Shown: positions 30,267-40,628, numbered from the stretch's first letter. The stretch: 64,000 nt of DNA from Allobacillus halotolerans (GCF_018967645.1 NZ_JAHLZF010000002.1:16701-80700); one strand, 5' to 3'. The notes: generated by a model from the letters alone, not told the origin. Numbers and translations: made by a program.

Positions 30267-31118
30267 TTACTCGTAAACGTAAAATCCACGGCCGGATTTC
30301 TTGCCTAACCATCCTGCATTTACATACTTACGCAGCAATGGACATGGTCGGTATTTGCTGTCTCCGAAACCTTCGTGCAAAATTTCCATGATTGATAAAC
30401 AAGTATCCAACCCGATAAAGTCTGCCAACCGGAGTGGTCCCATCGGGTGATTCATACCGAGCTTCATCACTTCATCGATCGCTTCTGGTTCTGCAACGCC
30501 TTCAAATACGGTATAAACCGCTTCGTTGATCATCGGCATCAACACTCGATTGGAAACGAATCCTGGATAATCGTTTACTTCCACCGCTGTTTTATTGAGT
30601 TTTTCTGCTGTTTCAGCAATGGTTTGATACGTTTCATCTGTAGTTTGTATGGCACGGATCACTTCGACGAGTTTCATAACCGGCACAGGGTTCATGAAGT
30701 GCATACCAATGACTTGTTCTGGACGCTCCGTTACTGCAGCGATATCCGTAATCGGGAGTGATGATGTATTGGATGCTAAAATCGCATGTTTTGGTGTGAT
30801 TTGATCGAGCTGTTGAAAGACTTTTGTTTTGACGTCCATATTTTCAACGACTGCCTCAATGACTAAATCACAATCATTCGCATCATTTAATGAAGTTGTC
30901 GTTTCAAGATTATTCAATGTGTTGGTCTTGTCCGCTTCGTCCATACGACCTTTTTCAACATTTCTTGAAAGATGTTTTTCAATCGTTGCAAGGCCTTTTT
31001 GTAAATTTTCTTCTGCAATATCGTTTAATTTCACCTGGAAGCCAGACTGAGCGAATACTTGGGCAATCCCAGCCCCCATTTGTCCGGCTCCAATAACCAT
31101 TACTTTTTCGACTGCCAT
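30267..31118 (-). CDS. 3-hydroxybutyryl-CoA dehydrogenase
   Basis: 283 residues; oxidises 3-hydroxyacyl-CoA to 3-ketoacyl-CoA with NAD. The Rossmann motif [14 protein letters not shown] is at the N-terminus, the catalytic His in [14 protein letters not shown], and the C-terminal dimer domain has FVSNRVLMP and the family ending [14 protein letters not shown] precedes the ATG. It corresponds to MmgB/Hbd proteins and lies 32 nt after the thiolase gene. Confidence 0.95.
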   Translation of the reverse strand: MAVEKVMVIGAGQMGAGIAQVFAQSGFQVKLNDIAEENLQKGLATIEKHLSRNVEKGRMDEADKTNTLNNLETTTSLNDANDCDLVIEAVVENMDVKTKVFQQLDQITPKHAILASNTSSLPITDIAAVTERPEQVIGMHFMNPVPVMKLVEVIRAIQTTDETYQTIAETAEKLNKTAVEVNDYPGFVSNRVLMPMINEAVYTVFEGVAEPEAIDEVMKLGMNHPMGPLRLADFIGLDTCLSIMEILHEGFGDSKYRPCPLLRKYVNAGWLGKKSGRGFYVYE

Positions 31119-31150
31119 GGGTAAAACCTCCTGTCGCTAAAAAAATTAAT

Positions 31151-32335
31151 TTATTGTTTCGGTACTTCGATTAACACAGCATCGCCTTGACCGCCACCAG
31201 AACAAATCGCCGCAATGCCAAGTCCGCCGCCACGGCGTTTCAATTCATAAGCCAATGTCAAAATAATGCGTGCACCACTTGCACCGATCGGGTGACCAAG
31301 CGCAACTGCTCCACCGTTCACGTTCACTTTTTCTGGGTCAAGACCTGCGATTTCACCACTAGCCAAGCTGACCGCTGCAAACGCTTCGTTGACTTCAAAT
31401 AAATCAATATCATCAATTTTATAGCCTGTTTTTTCTAAAAGCTTATTGATGACAAGACCTGGTGTTTCTGGAAAACGGTCTGCTTCTACCGCTAATTCTG
31501 CATTACCAAGAACTGTCGCAAGAGGCGTTTTGCCGAGTTCTTCAGCTTTTTTGTCAGACATCAATACCATTGCTGCAGCACCGTCATTCACGCCTGGTGC
31601 GTTTCCAGCTGTAATTGTTCCGTCTTTGTCAAACGCTGGACGTAATTTAGCTAAAGCTTCTTTAGAAGTTTCACGAGGTGCTTCGTCCGTATCGACTGTA
31701 ATCGGATCTTTTTTCCGCTGAGGTACTTCAACTGGCACGATTTCTTCACCCAGTTTGCCTTCTTCGGTGGCTTTTAGCGCACGCTCATGACTTTTCGCAG
31801 ACCATTCGTCTTGCGCTTCACGAGTTAATTTGAATTTTTCCGCTGTACGGTTACCGTAAGTTCCCATATGCACGTTTTCAAATGAGCAAGTAAGTCCATC
31901 ATGAACCATGCTGTCGACAATTTTCTTGTCGCCCATACGCAAGCCCCAACGAGCGTCTGGCAAAACATACGGTGCATTACTCATCGATTCCATTCCACCA
32001 GCAACGATGACATCTTCTTCACCTAAACGGATTAACATGTCACCTAGGGTCACACTGCGAAGGCCGGATGCACATACTTTATTGATCGTTTCCGTTTTCG
32101 TTTCCCAAGGAAGTCCTGCTTCTCGCATTGCCTGTCTGGATGGAAGCTGCCCTTGCCCACCTTGCAAGACGTTTCCGATAATGACTTCTTGCACATCTTT
32201 CCCTTCAATTTCTGCACGCTTGACCGCTTCTTTAATGGCGATTCCACCAAGCTGTGCCGCTGTTAACGGTGCAAGAGCTCCACCAAACTTACCGAATGGC
32301 GTACGAGCGCCGGCTACAATAACTGTTTTTGTCAT
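31151..32335 (-). CDS. Acetyl-CoA acetyltransferase (thiolase)
   Basis: 394 residues; cleaves or forms acetoacetyl-CoA. The active-site Cys is in [11 protein letters not shown], the His in [14 protein letters not shown] and the second Cys in [11 protein letters not shown]. It is the first gene of the seven-gene operon and starts at an ATG after GGGGAGG. A likely promoter and operator lie about 75-108 nt upstream. Homologous to MmgA/AtoB proteins. Confidence 0.95.
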   Translation of the reverse strand: MTKTVIVAGARTPFGKFGGALAPLTAAQLGGIAIKEAVKRAEIEGKDVQEVIIGNVLQGGQGQLPSRQAMREAGLPWETKTETINKVCASGLRSVTLGDMLIRLGEEDVIVAGGMESMSNAPYVLPDARWGLRMGDKKIVDSMVHDGLTCSFENVHMGTYGNRTAEKFKLTREAQDEWSAKSHERALKATEEGKLGEEIVPVEVPQRKKDPITVDTDEAPRETSKEALAKLRPAFDKDGTITAGNAPGVNDGAAAMVLMSDKKAEELGKTPLATVLGNAELAVEADRFPETPGLVINKLLEKTGYKIDDIDLFEVNEAFAAVSLASGEIAGLDPEKVNVNGGAVALGHPIGASGARIILTLAYELKRRGGGLGIAAICSGGGQGDAVLIEVPKQ

Positions 32336-32410
32336 GAAAATTCCTCCCCTTTTTGAATTCTAATTTCAAATATGTTGACTGAATATTTTATTTTGTAAAC
32401 GTTATCATCC

Positions 32411-32443
32411 ATTATAACATACTTTCGACTGAACGCTCGCTCA
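32411..32443 (-). promoter_or_regulatory. -10 box and operator-like motif upstream of the thiolase operon
   Basis: On the minus strand TGAGCGAGCGTTCAGTCGA (32443-32425) precedes TATAAT (32416-32411) in the -35 region; no good -35 hexamer is visible. The motif matches the one in the fadF promoter in 15 of 19 positions (TGARYGAGCRTTCAGTCRA). It resembles operators of TetR-type fatty acid regulators such as FadR. Confidence 0.65.
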
Positions 32444-32603
32444 ATATGGAATTTTTGTGAAGAAAGTCTTCATTGATTTATAGACTGTTTGATTTGAGAA
32501 CAATCAAATAGCAGGAAAAATAAGCAAATTACCGAATAAACTATTACAAGCTTTTGAAAAAAGGGATTATTGAACTAAGTTTCATAGGGAGGGATAGCTA
32601 TAA

Positions 32604-33266
32604 GTGAACAGAAAAATAGCTTTTTTAGATATAATTTTCTATATCGGATTACCGTTACTCATTTGGAACCAAGGCAGAGAACTCATTGGTGATTATCCAG
32701 CGATGCTTCTATCAACGGTGCCTGGATTTATCTATACGCTTTATCGTTTTTGGCATGAACGTCGGGTGAATATTACTGGGATTTTCATCATCACCACATT
32801 ACTGGTCGGTACGTCGCTTGATTTGATTGCGGGGTCGGCAGAAAAAATGCTTTGGTATCAAGTTTATTTTGGATTTGCAATCGCCGGGTTGCATGCATTC
32901 TTTTTAGTAATACGAAAGCCACTAGCGATATATTTTGCTGTCGATTTTGTTTCCTTACAAGGGTTTGACCCTGCCGAAAGCAAGATTCTTTTTAACCAAC
33001 CGCCAATATTCAAGTGGTTTCAACGGATTCAACTTCTCTTTGTTGTCCGGGGAGTCACTTTAGCTTCTTTTAAGATGTGGCTACTTCAAAAGTACGGGAT
33101 TGATGGATACGAGGCCATGTTAATTTACTTACGAGTGGCTGGGTGGATTTTCGGTGGTATGATTATGGGATTGTTTTTTTACACAAGTATACCAATTCAG
33201 AAGTATTTACAATCGCATGGCATGCTACAACATAATAGTACAAATAAAAATTCCCTAGAAAGATAG
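32604..33266 (+). CDS. Integral membrane protein, VC0807-like
   Basis: 220 residues with five or six hydrophobic helices (for example LDIIFYIGLPLLIWNQ, PGFIYTLYRFW, VNITGIFIITTLLVGTSLDL, and two C-terminal helices). The layout resembles the uncharacterised VC0807/septation-protein-A-like membrane family; assignment is tentative. The start is GTG with AGGGAGGG about 10 nt upstream. It is alone on the plus strand between the acyl-CoA operon and fadF and shares a terminator with fadF. Confidence 0.6.
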   Translation: MNRKIAFLDIIFYIGLPLLIWNQGRELIGDYPAMLLSTVPGFIYTLYRFWHERRVNITGIFIITTLLVGTSLDLIAGSAEKMLWYQVYFGFAIAGLHAFFLVIRKPLAIYFAVDFVSLQGFDPAESKILFNQPPIFKWFQRIQLLFVVRGVTLASFKMWLLQKYGIDGYEAMLIYLRVAGWIFGGMIMGLFFYTSIPIQKYLQSHGMLQHNSTNKNSLER

Positions 33267-33289
33267 TCACTCGCTACCTTTCTAGGGAA
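33251..33289. terminator. Bidirectional terminator between the 32604 gene and fadF
   Basis: A 12-bp stem TTCCCTAGAAAG/CTTTCTAGGGAA with T-rich flanks on both strands; it follows the plus-strand gene and lies directly downstream of fadF on the minus strand. Confidence 0.9.
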
Positions 33290-33307
33290 TTATTTTTTAT
33301 GAAATCA

Positions 33308-35428
33308 TTACGCTGGCTGATCTTCTTTTTCTGGAGCTCCGAAGATTGATTCTTCTAATACTTCAGCAACATCGCGTGTTTGAACGGTTTCGTCAACATC
33401 TTTTGCTTTTGTACCATCACTGATCATCGTCAGACAGAATGGACAAGCACTGGAGATCGTCGTTGCTTCTGTACGTAAAGCTTGTTCTGTACGTGCGACG
33501 TTGATGCGGTTTCCAGTTGTTTCTTCCATCCACATCAAACCGCCACCAGCTCCACAGCACATGCCGTTTTCCTTACTACGTTCCATTTCAACGACTTCAA
33601 CACCTGGTACGTGTTCCAAAATGTAACGCGGTGGGTTGTAAATGTCGTTATAACGTCCAAGGTAACAAGAATCGTGGTACGTTATTTTTTCATGAATTGC
33701 TTTTTGTGGCTTCAAGCGACCTTCTTGAATCCACTCGGCAAGAAGCTCTGTATGGTGAAACACTTCAGCCTCAAGACCAAAATCAGGATATTCGTTTTTA
33801 AAGATGTTATATGCGTGTGGGTCAATCGTAACGATTTTCTTAATATCGTTTTTCTCGAATTCTTTAATATTCTTCTCTGCAAGCTCTTGGAATAAGAATT
33901 CGTTTCCTAAACGACGAGCCGTATCACCGGAGTTACGCTCTTTGTTTCCAAGAATAGCGAACTTAATGCCTGCTTTGTTCATCAAGCGAGCGAACGCTAG
34001 AGCGATCTTCTGACTGCGGCTGTCATAAGAGCCCATGGAAGATACCCAGAATAAGTATTCAAATTCTTCGTCTTCTTTTTTCAATTCTTTCACTGTAGGT
34101 ACTTTTAGATCTTCGTCTTGGTCTCTCCAATTTTCACGATCTTTCTTGGAAAGTCCCCATGGATTCCCTTGACGCTCAATGTTCATCATCGCACGCTGCG
34201 CTTCAGGATCCATTTTTCCTTCTGTCATCACTAGGTAACGACGAAGGTCGATAATTGTATCGACGTGTTGGTTCATAACTGGACATGCATCTTCACAGTT
34301 ACGGCATGTCGTACACGCCCATAACTCTTCTTCTGTCACAACGTCACCGATTAGATTTTTTTCCATGACTTGTTGAGCGAGCGTTCCATTCGGCTCATCT
34401 GCTACTTGATTTCCCGTACGTCCTGCGAATGCATATGTCGGTACCCAAGCAGAGCGTCCGGTAATTGCCGCTCCTTTTTCCGATAAGTGGTCACGGATTT
34501 TCAGTAATAAATCCATCGGGGAAAGCATTTTACCTGATCCAGATGCCGGACAAACATTTGTACAGCGTCCACATTCAACACAGGCATATAAATCCAGTAA
34601 CTGAAGGTCACTTAAATCTTCTACCTTACCTGCACCGAATGTTGGTTCTTCATCTGATTCTTCCATCTCATCAATATTGAAGTCGATTTTTTTCAATTTA
34701 CCATGTTTCTTATCTTTGTTGAACAATACGTTTGCAGGTCCTGCAATCAAGTGAGCGTGCTTGAACTGTGGCACGTACACTAAGAAAGCCAACAACACGA
34801 GCAAGTGAATCCACCACATGACGAAAAATACAGCTGCTGCTGCGGTTGGATTCATCCAACTGAACGCCCATGCAATCGAGGATGCGACGGGCTCTGTCCA
34901 AGTGAGATCTTTTCCATGCCAAATAATTGACATTCCGTTACCCGCTAAAACGGTTATCATTAGTGATCCGATAAAGTAATATACGAGACCCGCTGCAAAA
35001 GTCTTCTTCAAGCGGACAAGTTTTTCGATATAACGACGATAGAATCCCCAAATGACCGCAAATAGAATAACTAATGCTACGATCTCTTGGAAAAACTTAA
35101 AGCCTGGATATAAAAATCCTAGTGGCAAATGGGAGCCTGGTACGAGTCCAGCCCAAATGAAATCGATTGCACCAAACTGCACTAAAATAAATCCATAGAA
35201 AAACATAACGTGAATCGCACCGGATTTTTTATCCTTCAACAGCTTCTTCTGTCCAAACACATACACCCATGCATCTTTCAGGCGCTGTTTGACCCCTTCG
35301 TCGAACTCTGTTTTTCGACCGAGCTTTATATAAGCAATTCTTGTTCGGACGATTTGTACGAATAAGAAAATCGCATAGGCCGTTACAGCAAGAAAGGCAA
35401 GCGCATTAATGATCAACAACGTCTCCAT
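33308..35428 (-). CDS. fadF: Membrane Fe-S oxidoreductase of fatty acid oxidation
   Basis: 706 residues. The N-terminal 230 residues hold six helices like a heme-b membrane domain; then come two 4Fe-4S clusters (CVECGRCTNVCP near 285 and CTTCRNCEDACP near 370) and two CCG-type domains (HDSCYLGRYN, CCGAGGGLMW). FadF (YwjF) is thought to carry electrons from ETF and acyl-CoA dehydrogenases to menaquinone. In B. subtilis it lies beside acdA. Its promoter shares an operator-like motif with the thiolase operon, which fits joint control. Confidence 0.93.
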   Translation of the reverse strand: METLLIINALAFLAVTAYAIFLFVQIVRTRIAYIKLGRKTEFDEGVKQRLKDAWVYVFGQKKLLKDKKSGAIHVMFFYGFILVQFGAIDFIWAGLVPGSHLPLGFLYPGFKFFQEIVALVILFAVIWGFYRRYIEKLVRLKKTFAAGLVYYFIGSLMITVLAGNGMSIIWHGKDLTWTEPVASSIAWAFSWMNPTAAAAVFFVMWWIHLLVLLAFLVYVPQFKHAHLIAGPANVLFNKDKKHGKLKKIDFNIDEMEESDEEPTFGAGKVEDLSDLQLLDLYACVECGRCTNVCPASGSGKMLSPMDLLLKIRDHLSEKGAAITGRSAWVPTYAFAGRTGNQVADEPNGTLAQQVMEKNLIGDVVTEEELWACTTCRNCEDACPVMNQHVDTIIDLRRYLVMTEGKMDPEAQRAMMNIERQGNPWGLSKKDRENWRDQDEDLKVPTVKELKKEDEEFEYLFWVSSMGSYDSRSQKIALAFARLMNKAGIKFAILGNKERNSGDTARRLGNEFLFQELAEKNIKEFEKNDIKKIVTIDPHAYNIFKNEYPDFGLEAEVFHHTELLAEWIQEGRLKPQKAIHEKITYHDSCYLGRYNDIYNPPRYILEHVPGVEVVEMERSKENGMCCGAGGGLMWMEETTGNRINVARTEQALRTEATTISSACPFCLTMISDGTKAKDVDETVQTRDVAEVLEESIFGAPEKEDQPA

Positions 35429-35589
35429 TCTTTTCCCCCCATAATCTTATGATGAACTGACTATTGATTATTCCTTATAAACTATCTTAACAAAAAATTT
35501 TGTTTTAAAAAGGAATAATCTGAATTATTTCGTCTAAACAATGAGCATTTCGCTTAAAAATGCTCGCAAACTAAGTATTATTTAGCTCT

Positions 35590-35617
35590 ATTATACAATG
35601 AATGAGCATTCAGTCAA
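35590..35617 (-). promoter_or_regulatory. fadF promoter with operator in the spacer
   Basis: On the minus strand: -35 TTGACT (35617-35612), 16-bp spacer, -10 TATAAT (35595-35590). The plus-strand motif TGAATGAGCATTCAGTCAA (35599-35617) with dyad TGAATG-AG-CATTCA fills the spacer and -35, the classic place for a repressor. The dyad resembles the B. subtilis FadR site (TGAATGA...TCATTCA). A second inverted repeat GAGCATTT/AAATGCTC is at 35543-35565. Confidence 0.75.
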
Positions 35618-35743
35618 TCGATTTATTTATTTTCAGACAATTGTTTGGGGGGAGATTTTATTTTGTAGTTATATGGGGGTGGCGTATTTAGGGGAACTTT
35701 TTTGGGGATTGAAGGGATCTAGAAAGTTCACGGAAGTGTTCAC

Positions 35744-36108
35744 TTCTCGAACACAGAAGGACACATGAATCCATTTGTTCCGTGCTTGAGAGCGATTCTC
35801 GAACACGGAAGGACGCAAAATTTCATTCGTTCCGTGCTTGAGAGCGCCTCTCGAACACGGAAGACAACACTTTGCCTATCCTTCCCGGCTCGAGAGCGCT
35901 TCTCGAACACGGAAGGACGCATAAATTCATTTGTTCCGTGCTTGAGAGTGCTTCTCGAACACGGAAGGACGCACTTTTCCTTTCCTTCCCGGCTTGAGAA
36001 CGCTTCTCGAACACGGAAGGACGCATAAATTCATTTGTTCCGTGCTTGAGAGTGCTCCTCAAACACGGAAGGATGCATAAATCCTTTTGTTCCGTGCTTG
36101 AGAGCATA
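35744..36108. repeat. Array of 7 palindromic units, period exactly 52 bp
   Basis: Units align at 35745, 35797, 35849, 35901, 35953, 36005 and 36057. Each contains CTCGAACACGGAAG on one side and TTCCGTGCTTGAG on the other, so each unit forms its own hairpin, with about 15 variable bases in the loop. It lies between the divergent fadF and symporter genes and runs into a MITE fragment. Confidence 0.95.
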
Positions 36109-36117
36109 CAATTCGTA

Positions 36118-36190
36118 CCATCTTCGCTTCTCACAATTAAACAACTCAGTGCTAGTTCACTTTAAAATCTACATTAAGTTTTAACAGAGT
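36118..36190. mobile_element. MITE fragment (right end)
   Basis: The phrases TCTTCGCTTCTCACAATT, ACAACTCAGTG and TTTTAACAGAG match the right end of the MITE at 44564-44882. The terminal CC is changed to TT and the left part is missing. It directly follows the 52-bp array. Confidence 0.75.
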
Positions 36191-36409
36191 TTTGAAACAA
36201 AATTTTATTTTTTAAAAAGGTTTTTTGGATTGTTAATAGAAGTTGAAAAATAAGTCAGAATATATCGAAATCTAAAAACCCAGACTAGCTTTCTGTCTTT
36301 GATCTATCATTTTGTCGAATGCCATCTAATGGTTAATAGTTTTTCTCCTAATTTCATAGGTTTTTAGTGTTACCAAGTAATGCAGTCATCACCGAAGGGA
36401 GGTGGAATC
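36191..36409. other. AT-rich intergenic stretch before the symporter genes
   Basis: No gene or clear repeat is visible. It presumably holds the promoter of the small membrane gene and symporter; I could not pick a convincing one. Confidence 0.4.
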
Positions 36410-36628
36410 ATGGCATCCAGATCAAAATTCAAAGATCCTGGTTTAATCTTAATGATTTTCTTGGTTCTTTATGCCCTCATGGTCTTTGTTTGGTGGCCTG
36501 CAGAGGTGTATGTATATGGAATCTCCTTAGTAGGCTGGCTGATGTTTGCTGGGCTATTTTTCTGGTTTTTATTAGCAATTGTTTATGTGATTTGGATTGA
36601 AAAGATTGAAGATCGCAACGATTCCTAG
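36410..36628 (+). CDS. Small two-helix membrane protein, likely symporter companion
   Basis: 72 residues from the ATG at 36410 with GGGAGG upstream. Two hydrophobic helices (about 10-28 and 33-60) end in a charged tail EKIEDRND. Small membrane proteins of this kind (DUF3311/DUF997-like) commonly precede SSS symporter genes, and the next gene begins 22 nt later. Family membership is inferred from position and size. Confidence 0.65.
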   Translation: MASRSKFKDPGLILMIFLVLYALMVFVWWPAEVYVYGISLVGWLMFAGLFFWFLLAIVYVIWIEKIEDRNDS

Positions 36629-36650
36629 ATGGTAGTGAGGAGGGTAAATT

Positions 36651-37888
36651 ATGCAAGTCACTGAATCTATTATCATGTTTATTTATCTAGTTGTATTGAC
36701 TGTCATCGGGATTTATTTCTATCGTCGAGCCAGACAGTCCGAAAGTGATTATTTTACAGCCGGACAAAGCATCAACACATTTGTTGGCGCATTTGCTATT
36801 TTTGCGGCAGTTGCCAGTTCGAGTTCGCTACTTGGTGCAGTCGGCTCAGGTGTTGCCTTAGGTGTTCCTTATTTCTTTACCTACGCTTTTGGTGTCATTG
36901 CTATTATGCCATTTGCGATGTTTTTGATTTCCGGGCAAATTCGTCGCTCTGGTGTGAAAACGGTTCCAGAGTTCTTTAACCAGCGATTTGGAAGTTCTGT
37001 TCAAATTGTGGCTGCCGTCATCGTTTGTGTCGGCATGACATTTTATATGGTTCCTCAATTAACTGCTTCAGGGATCATTGGATCATATGTTTTAGGCATT
37101 GATTATACAACCGCGGTGATTGTACTCGGGTTGGGTTTTACGTTGTATGCGGCGCTCGGTGGCATGTGGGCGATAACGTACACGGACTTGATTCAAGGCA
37201 TCATTATGATTGTTGGAATTGTCATATTGGCCTTAGCAATTTTAATGGATCATAACGGGATTGGTGCTTTGATCAGTGATGCATTAAGTACTGACCCGGC
37301 GTTTGGTGATATAACTCAGCCATGGATGTCTTACTTCGGTTTATTCATTGCCTTTTTATGGTTTGGGATCATTTCGCCATCCGTCGTTATGCGTAATTTT
37401 GCTTCCAAAAGTCCAAGAATTGCCCGGCGCACTTCAATGTGGGCATGTTTAATTTATTTAACGTTATTTGTCTCAGGTTTCATCGTTACTTCAGCAGGTG
37501 CTAGCCTCGGCATTATAGATACCTTGGAAAATACGGATATGATTTTCGTATCGGTGATTGACCATTATTTACCGGCCATACTAGGTGGAATTATGTTGGC
37601 TGGGTCGGCGGCTTCCTGCTTTCCGCTTTTGGGTTTCCGCTCGTCCTTGGTATTTGGTGGAGTCGGGCGAATACACAAGGAGCGTTGGCTGGTATGCTAA
37701 GTGGGGCCATAACGTTTGTCATACTCATCACATCTGGTGTATTGCCGACAAATGCCGAGCCAATCATCGCTGCTCCGATTTCATTGATTTTTATAATTGT
37801 CGTTAGCTTAATGACTGCACCGCCACCGAAAGAGAAACAGGATTTGGTTGAGTTTTATCATACACATTTAGAAGATACGAACGGATGA
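36651..37888 (+). pseudogene. Sodium:solute symporter (SSS), internal deletion with frame change
   Basis: The first 318 or so codons from the ATG (GGAGGG upstream) read as a normal SSS symporter (SDYFTAGQSINTFVGAFAIF, ALGGMWAITYTDLIQG, VMRNFASKS) up to GGIMLAG near 37605. There the frame is lost: the annotated frame runs on to a stop at 37700, while another frame continues GFPLVLGIWWSRANTQGALA and ends at 37888. The roughly 100 residues expected between these parts (the MSTADS-containing helices) are missing. So a deletion joined the gene out of frame and the transporter cannot work. The solute is unknown. Confidence 0.85.
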
Positions 37889-37895
37889 GGAAAAG

Positions 37896-38492
37896 GTGAT
37901 TGATGTGTTGACGAAAACAAAAATGACCGTGAAACAAATTGGTGAACGACAGGTAGTTACAGAAGACAACCTTCATCAGTTTATTTATAAAAATATTGGA
38001 TTGAAAAATAAACTAAAAACAAAGGTAAACAAAGAATATGTGAAACAACAATTGGCCGATTATGATTTAATTTATCATCCGATGTGGTTAGCGAAAACAA
38101 TTGTAATCGCTGAACGGCCACCATTTCCTCCAAAAAAATTGCCCAATATCATTTTTGTCGATGCGGTGTCCGGCTACCGAGGTGTTTTTCAAAGCGTTCC
38201 TCACGTACAAGAGATTGAGATCAGTCAGGAAAACATGGTAAAAAACAAAATTAGTCTAGAAGAATGTGAAAATAAATACGTTAAAGATGTTCAAATTCAG
38301 CAAATTAATCGCTCATATATTTTGAAAAAACCAAAGCATGAAATCGCCGACCTATTTTTAGCCTACCTACCGATTTGGAGAGTCACGATGAATACTGGCC
38401 CGATTGACGAGACATTTTTTATTAATGCAAACACTGGAGAAAATGAGAGCTATATGAGTGAACGGTGGGAAAATGGAAAAGATTTAATCTAA
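37896..38492 (+). CDS. Unrecognised 198-residue protein next to the symporter
   Basis: It starts with GTG at 37896 (GAGG 5 nt upstream; GTG 37905 and TTG 37908 after AAGGTGA are alternatives), 8 nt after the symporter stop, so it belongs to the same transcript. The product is soluble and basic, with features such as YHPMWLAKTIVIAERPPFPP, FVDAVSGYRGVF and AYLPIWRVTMNT. I do not know the family. The position suggests a role linked to the transported solute. Ends with a terminator. Confidence 0.7.
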   Translation: MIDVLTKTKMTVKQIGERQVVTEDNLHQFIYKNIGLKNKLKTKVNKEYVKQQLADYDLIYHPMWLAKTIVIAERPPFPPKKLPNIIFVDAVSGYRGVFQSVPHVQEIEISQENMVKNKISLEECENKYVKDVQIQQINRSYILKKPKHEIADLFLAYLPIWRVTMNTGPIDETFFINANTGENESYMSERWENGKDLI

Positions 38493-38516
38493 GAGCACAA
38501 GTCACCGTTCTAATTC

Positions 38517-38547
38517 CACCCCTTACTCAAAGTTTAAGTGAGGGGTG
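38517..38547 (+). terminator. Terminator of the symporter operon
   Basis: An 11-bp stem CACCCCTTACT/AGTGAGGGGTG (one wobble pair) followed by TTTTTT on the plus strand. Confidence 0.9.
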
Positions 38548-38622
38548 TTTTTTATGTTGATTATTCATTTTCGGTTCCATTCTGGCAGAGAGAGTTTCTG
38601 TGTTCAGCATTTTTGGGGAATT

Positions 38623-38890
38623 CTTCAGGGTTAATTCACTCCGCTTCAGGGTTATTTTCGCTTCCTTCAGCGTTAATTCGCTTGGCTTCAGGGTTAATTC
38701 GCTCGGCTTCAGCGTTTTTTAAGCACCCTTCAGTGTTAATTCGCTTGGCTTCAGGGTTAATTCACTCCGCTTCAGCATTATTTCAGCTTCCTTCAGCATT
38801 AATCTGCTCCACTTCAACGTCATTTTCGCTTCCTTCAGCATTAATTCCCTCAGCTTCAGGGTTAATCCGCTCCGCTTCAGTGTTAATCGA
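38623..38890. repeat. Array G: CTTCAGGGTTAATTCGCT units, period about 21 bp
   Basis: About 13 units with core CTTCAGSGTTAAT and variable parts ending cttc, ctcgg, ctccg. It is the same family as array F. It lies between the convergent terminators of the symporter operon and argS. Confidence 0.94.
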
Positions 38891-38918
38891 CCCAGCGCTT
38901 TACCGCGCACATAAAAAA

Positions 38919-38940
38919 GGCACCGACCGAAGTCAGTGCC
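38919..38940 (-). terminator. Terminator after argS
   Basis: A 9-bp stem GGCACTGAC/GTCGGTGCC with a TTCG tetraloop followed on the minus strand by TTTTTT. The same stem and loop occur at 63955-63974. Confidence 0.92.
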
Positions 38941-38957
38941 AGTTTACGCTACTACTT

Positions 38958-40628
38958 TTACATTTGTTCTGGTGCGTGAACACCGATTAAGTTCAGTGCA
39001 TCTTGAATGACGATACGAACGGCTTTAATGAGCGCGATTCGGGCGTGTGTCTGTTCTGCGTTCTCTAAGTCGATGACTTTTTCAGCGTTATAAAAGCTGT
39101 GCAAGTCGCCGGCTAATTCAAAGACGTATTGTGGTATGCGGTGTGGCATTTTTTTGTTGGCCGCTTCTGCAATCACTTGCGGATAATCTCCTAACCGCTT
39201 CAATAAGTCGATTTCTTTTTCGGATGTCAGCAAGGAAACGTCCGCCTCTGCATTGACATCAACGCCTTTTTCTTCAGCTTGTTTCAGCATGCTGCAGATT
39301 CGGGCGTGTGCGTATTGGACATAATAAACCGGGTTTTCGTTGGATTCACTTGTCGCTAAATCCATATCGAAATCAAGGTGTGAGTCATTGGAACGCATGA
39401 TGAAGAAATAGCGTGTTGCATCCAAGCCCACTTCGTCGATCAGCTCTTGCATTGTTACGGCTTTTCCTGTCCGTTTGCTCATTTTCACTTTTTCACCATC
39501 TTGGTATAAGTGAACGATTTGAACGATTTTGATGTCTAAAATATCTTTTGGGTTCCCTAATGCTTGGATTGCCGCTTTCATTCGGTTGACGTATCCGTGG
39601 TGGTCGGCACCCCAAACATTAATAAGTTCATCGAATCCGCGGTCAATTTTATTTTGGTGATACGCAATATCTGGTGTTAAATACGTATAAGTTCCATCTT
39701 GTTTAACCAGTACCCGGTCTTTGTCATCACCGAAATCGGTACTCTTAAACCAAGTGGCACCATCTTGTTCGTAAACGTAGCCATTTTCTCGCAACTGATC
39801 AACTACGGTTCCAATCACGCCTGTTTCATATAAAGATGTTTCGGAGAACCATGTATCGAATGGCACACGGTATTCTTCTAAGTCTTTTTTAATACGCTCA
39901 AGCAAGTGATCCAGTCCATGTTGACGGAAGGCTTCTAACCGCTCTTCCTCTGTCACGTCGACATAATGGTTGCCATGCTCTTTATATAAATCATTCGCAA
40001 GTTCAATAATATCTTTTCCACGGTAACTATCTTCGGGCATTTCAACGTCATGTCCGACCGCTTGGAAATAGCGAGCTTCGATTGATTTGGCTAACAAATT
40101 GATTTGATTTCCCGCATCGTTGATATAATACTCGCGATCAACTTCGTAGCCTGCTTTCTCCATGACGTTTGCGAGCGCATCTCCGTAAGCCGCACCACGG
40201 GCATGACCCAAGTGGAGTGTTCCGGTCGGATTGGCAGATACAAATTCGATTTGAACTTTTTTCCCAGCGCCGTGATCGCTTTTTCCATATTGGCTTTTCG
40301 CTTCATTAATTTCTGTAACAACTTTCGTCAAAAACGACTGATCCATAAAAAAGTTAATGAATCCCGGTCCGGCGATATCGATTTTTTTCACGGATGCTTG
40401 GCCGGTGTCAATCTGTTCTACGATTTCTTCGGCAATTTGTTTCGGCGCTTTTTTGGCAATTCGAGCAAGCTGCATCGCCATATTCGTAGCATAATCACCG
40501 TGTTCCTTTTCTTTCGGTGTTTCCAAGATAATTTCCGGCATCTCTTCTTTACTTGCTAGTTCCGCTTTTAAAATAGCTGCTTCGATTTCATTTTTCAGTT
40601 GCTGTTCTACTTCAGCGACAATATTCAC
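38958..40628 (-). CDS. argS: Arginyl-tRNA synthetase
   Basis: Charges tRNA-Arg. 556 residues: N-terminal Add-1 domain, HIGH-type motif [15 protein letters not shown] near 136-150, catalytic class Ia domain, KMSK-type [11 protein letters not shown], and the C-terminal anticodon-binding helical domain ending [12 protein letters not shown]. The GTG start is preceded by AGGAGG. It follows ywiB by 3 nt, the usual Bacillus pair. Confidence 0.97.
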   Translation of the reverse strand: MNIVAEVEQQLKNEIEAAILKAELASKEEMPEIILETPKEKEHGDYATNMAMQLARIAKKAPKQIAEEIVEQIDTGQASVKKIDIAGPGFINFFMDQSFLTKVVTEINEAKSQYGKSDHGAGKKVQIEFVSANPTGTLHLGHARGAAYGDALANVMEKAGYEVDREYYINDAGNQINLLAKSIEARYFQAVGHDVEMPEDSYRGKDIIELANDLYKEHGNHYVDVTEEERLEAFRQHGLDHLLERIKKDLEEYRVPFDTWFSETSLYETGVIGTVVDQLRENGYVYEQDGATWFKSTDFGDDKDRVLVKQDGTYTYLTPDIAYHQNKIDRGFDELINVWGADHHGYVNRMKAAIQALGNPKDILDIKIVQIVHLYQDGEKVKMSKRTGKAVTMQELIDEVGLDATRYFFIMRSNDSHLDFDMDLATSESNENPVYYVQYAHARICSMLKQAEEKGVDVNAEADVSLLTSEKEIDLLKRLGDYPQVIAEAANKKMPHRIPQYVFELAGDLHSFYNAEKVIDLENAEQTHARIALIKAVRIVIQDALNLIGVHAPEQM

